Source of the DNA: Silene conica
Lineage: Eukaryota; Streptophyta; Magnoliopsida; Caryophyllales; Caryophyllaceae
NCBI GenBank assembly: GCA_029255685.2
Contig: CM055311.2
Coordinates: forward strand, 18,622,952-18,686,951
DNA: 64,000 nt
Direction of reading: 5' to 3'
Below are positions 62,301-64,000 of this stretch, piece by piece (position 1 is the first letter of the stretch; each line of letters starts with the position of its first letter). Both the position numbers and the translations under genes were made by a program. The notes under the pieces were generated by a model, which was not told where the DNA came from, made no database searches, and saw only the letters and a list, made by a program, of their open reading frames with translations.

Positions 62301-62492
62301 CTTTTTCCTGGTAAGCTGAAATCCAGGTGGAGCAGACCCTACACCATCACAGCTGTCTCAAAATTCGGGTCAATCGAATTAGAAACCTCATCCGGTGAGA
62401 GGTTCAAAGTCAATGGCCAATATGTGAAGCACTTCAGAGGAGAGAACGAATTTGTCGGAAAGGTCGAAGTTTCTTACTTTGACCCCTTTTAG
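59400..62492 (+). pseudogene. Athila-like reverse transcriptase, RNase H and integrase, one internal stop
   Basis: The long downstream part of pol. RT motifs: [36 protein letters not shown], and the catalytic FMDD near 60325. A TAA at 60207-60209 replaces a conserved Tyr codon between the second and third of these. RNase [14 protein letters not shown] and [11 protein letters not shown]. Integrase: zinc module [11 protein letters not shown] with CDACQ, then a core with [17 protein letters not shown] and QVEISNRE carrying the D, D and E residues. No chromodomain. It ends at TAG after VSYFDPF. With gag there are three lesions, so this copy is not autonomous as read. Confidence 0.93.
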
Positions 62493-62976
62493 GATGCTCC
62501 TCGATAGGTAAAAAGGTCGTGCAGGACCTCTTAAACCAGCGCTACACGGGAGGGAACCCGTGCTCTAGCTTAAGTTTTCGTTTTTTTTATTTTCCGTTTT
62601 ATCCTTGATGAAATTTGAAATTTCTGCAGAAAATTAGAGGAATTCGTCAGTACAAGCGGTCGACCGACCCAACTACTAGGTCGACCGACCAACTGGCAGC
62701 TTTAAATATTTTCTGACAGGTTAAGTAAATTTTGCAGAACAGGTAGAAAGGACGGAGGTCGACCGACCCAGAAATGCGGTCGACCGACCGCGCGTGTTTT
62801 TTCCGGTTTTTTTTTTAAGTCAAAATCACGGGTGTTTTGTGTTTTGAAAACACAATTTTTGCCTTCTTTTGCTCACACTTCCTGCATCCCTTTTTCTCTC
62901 TTAAAACCCTAAAAAAACACTTACCTTCTTCATCCTTCACCAATTTACTTGATTTCTTTCAATTTCCTCCTTCAAG
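62493..62976 (+). promoter_or_regulatory. Region between pol and ORF3 with gene-like leader
   Basis: Contains two pairs of the 12-mer motif (62658/62679 and 62757/62778). A leader-like stretch follows: T- and CT-rich, with a telo-box AAACCCTAA at about 62905, and a splice-donor context CAAG-GTATGT at 62977. This looks like a 5' UTR and possible internal promoter or subgenomic leader for ORF3. Inference from sequence layout only. Confidence 0.5.
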
Positions 62977-63657
62977 GTATGTTTTTCTTAGTTTTCTTTC
63001 TTTCTTTTTCGTTTTATATCATCTTAATTCCGTTCTAGGTAGTTTTAGTTTGTCTTTTTGAGTTCAATTTTGCTCTTAATTTCGTTTCCATGCTTGTTTG
63101 TGTGTTTTTCCCTTAGTTTTCTTCTTCCTTTTGATTTTATATGCTTAGATCTGTAATTTGTGTGTGATTTCGTGCTGTTAGGGTTAGTTTAAATTCTTTC
63201 TTTCAACTTTTATGCCTTTCTTCGCACGATTTCAGTCACGAAAATCCGACTCTGACACTGTTCACGGTCGACCGACCCAAAACGGAGGTCGGCCGACCTA
63301 TATTTGAATTTCCTGGGTTTCGTAATTTACAGATTCTGACTTTTCTTTTGATAGTCGGTCGACCGACCGAAAATTGAGGTCGGCCGACCAAAGCTGTGTT
63401 TTTTTTCCTGAGTTACATTTTTTGCAGTTTCTGATTTTTTTCGTTAGTTGGTCGACCGACCTAGGTCTCAGGTCGGCCGACCTGTCGTGCTACAGAAATA
63501 TTAATTTTACTCACAAAAATGGTCGACCGACTTATTTGTGAAGTCGGCCGACCCATACCTATTACAGGAGTTTCTGTTTCTGCAACTTTTGTTCCTAATT
63601 TGTTAAAGAAATGTTTTCATATTCACACAAGACTTATATTTTTATTGAACTTTTCAG
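62977..63657 (+). other. Predicted leader intron upstream of ORF3
   Basis: Donor AAG-GTATGT and acceptor ACTTTTCAG define a 681-bp T-rich intron ending 8 bp before the ORF3 ATG. Spliced messages for the 3' ORF are known for some Athila elements. Four motif pairs (63266 to 63553) lie inside it. Confidence 0.55.
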
Positions 63658-63665
63658 ATCTACAA

Positions 63666-64000
63666 ATGTCTAGCCGTGATCAAGGTGGGAAGCGCGCCCG
63701 CACTTCGGGTGCAAGCACCTCGAGAGGCCATGTTCCTAGGTCGAGAGGTTTGACGGTGCAGGACACAGATAGTCTACCTAACTATCCGCAAATCACTTTC
63801 AGCACTTCGGCTCAGAAAGCCCGATTCCTCCATCTCACCGCTTATTGCTTGGTAGTGGCAACCCGGTTCCTATGTGTCCCAACCTTGCAAGCCTTGGGAT
63901 GTCATGATGAGGTGGTGTCCTTGCTCGATGGGACGGGTTTTTCAGGACTCGTCACTATGGATGAGTTCACCTATTCCTTGCTTACTCTTGAGTTCTTTTC
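63666..64000 (+). CDS. Athila-type ORF3 (start only, cut by window edge)
   Basis: ATG at 63666, open for 111 codons to the window end. The N-terminus is basic and Ser/Arg-rich (GGKRARTSGASTSRG). It then reads YPQITFSTSAQKARFLHLTA, ALGCHDEVVSLLDGTG and FTYSLLTLEFF. This pattern matches the Athila ORF-1 family (Pfam name ATHILA), as I remember it, which lies 3' of integrase in these elements. Its role is not established; older papers call it envelope-like because of position. No transmembrane segment is visible in this part. Confidence 0.75.
   Translation, partial: MSSRDQGGKRARTSGASTSRGHVPRSRGLTVQDTDSLPNYPQITFSTSAQKARFLHLTAYCLVVATRFLCVPTLQALGCHDEVVSLLDGTGFSGLVTMDEFTYSLLTLEFF

Larger units (their letters stand above)
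56137..63553 (+). repeat. Ten pairs of GGTCGACCGACC-type 12-mers, each 21 bp apart
   Basis: First members start at 56137, 56209, 58399, 58492, 62658, 62757, 63266, 63357, 63450 and 63521. The second member starts exactly 21 bp later each time. In the last four pairs the second member reads GGTCGGCCGACC, a perfect palindrome; the others contain the palindrome GGTCGACC. The 9-bp spacer differs in every pair. Pairs lie in the LTR, the gag coding region, the 3' untranslated part and the predicted intron. The stretch between pairs is not repetitive. Confidence 0.95.

Noticed and set aside
57337-62492. Integrated pararetrovirus (caulimovirus type)
   Set aside because: An integrase with complete zinc module and DDE core, an LTR and an Athila-type primer site identify an LTR retrotransposon.
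56137-63553. CRISPR-like array
   Set aside because: Short repeats with variable spacers recall CRISPR. But the motifs occur as isolated pairs with 9-bp spacers, spread over 7 kb of a plant retroelement, with no leader or cas genes.

Overview
This is a repeat-dense plant nuclear window: eudicot-like, possibly Caryophyllales, though the order is a guess from the repeat flavour. The evidence is spliced genes with GT-AG introns, plant gene families (WRKY, chloroplast-targeted DUF3593, NHL repeats), and plant-type LTR retrotransposons with tRNA-Met and Athila-type primer sites. Stowaway, Tourist, hAT and Mutator-like miniature elements are scattered between. There are no bacterial operons and no CRISPR.

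Layout. 1-14952: two head-to-tail units (period about 7.8 kb) of a non-coding Ty1/copia-primed element on the minus strand, in the order internal-LTR-internal-LTR. 14953-22118: the 3' part of a Ty3 Tat/Ogre-like element, namely broken integrase, long non-coding tail and 3' LTR. It is cut by the tandem array and by two solo LTRs. 22119-41800: the gene-bearing part. It holds a three-exon DUF3593 gene, a group III WRKY gene with W-boxes in its own promoter, a small two-exon gene of unknown function and a membrane-anchored NHL/SMP-30-like gene. Between them lie MITEs and a 1.8-kb foldback element whose core is an array of hairpins. 41800-55500: a decayed MULE transposase, two tandem RPA70/OB-fold pseudogenes (the second split by a 2.2-kb solo LTR with perfect target duplication), a hAT-type non-autonomous element and an unrecognised gene fragment. 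55888-64000: a nearly complete Athila-like Ty3 element running off the right edge (5' LTR, PBS, gag-protease, RT-RNase H-integrase, and the start of a third ORF behind a predicted leader intron).

The most interesting signals are structural. (1) The Athila-like element carries ten pairs of GGTCGACCGACC-type 12-mers in its LTR, gag, 3' region and predicted intron, each pair spaced exactly 21 bp start to start. (2) The foldback core at 29977-30469 is a run of about ten hairpins whose stems differ in sequence but whose loops share CTGAGTTGCG. (3) The solo LTR at 17657-19373 holds five 36-bp double-hairpin units with fixed arms and variable loops.

Most transposon genes here are broken by stops or frameshifts. 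The host genes that look intact are those at 23558, 28015 (minus), 36230 and 39563.
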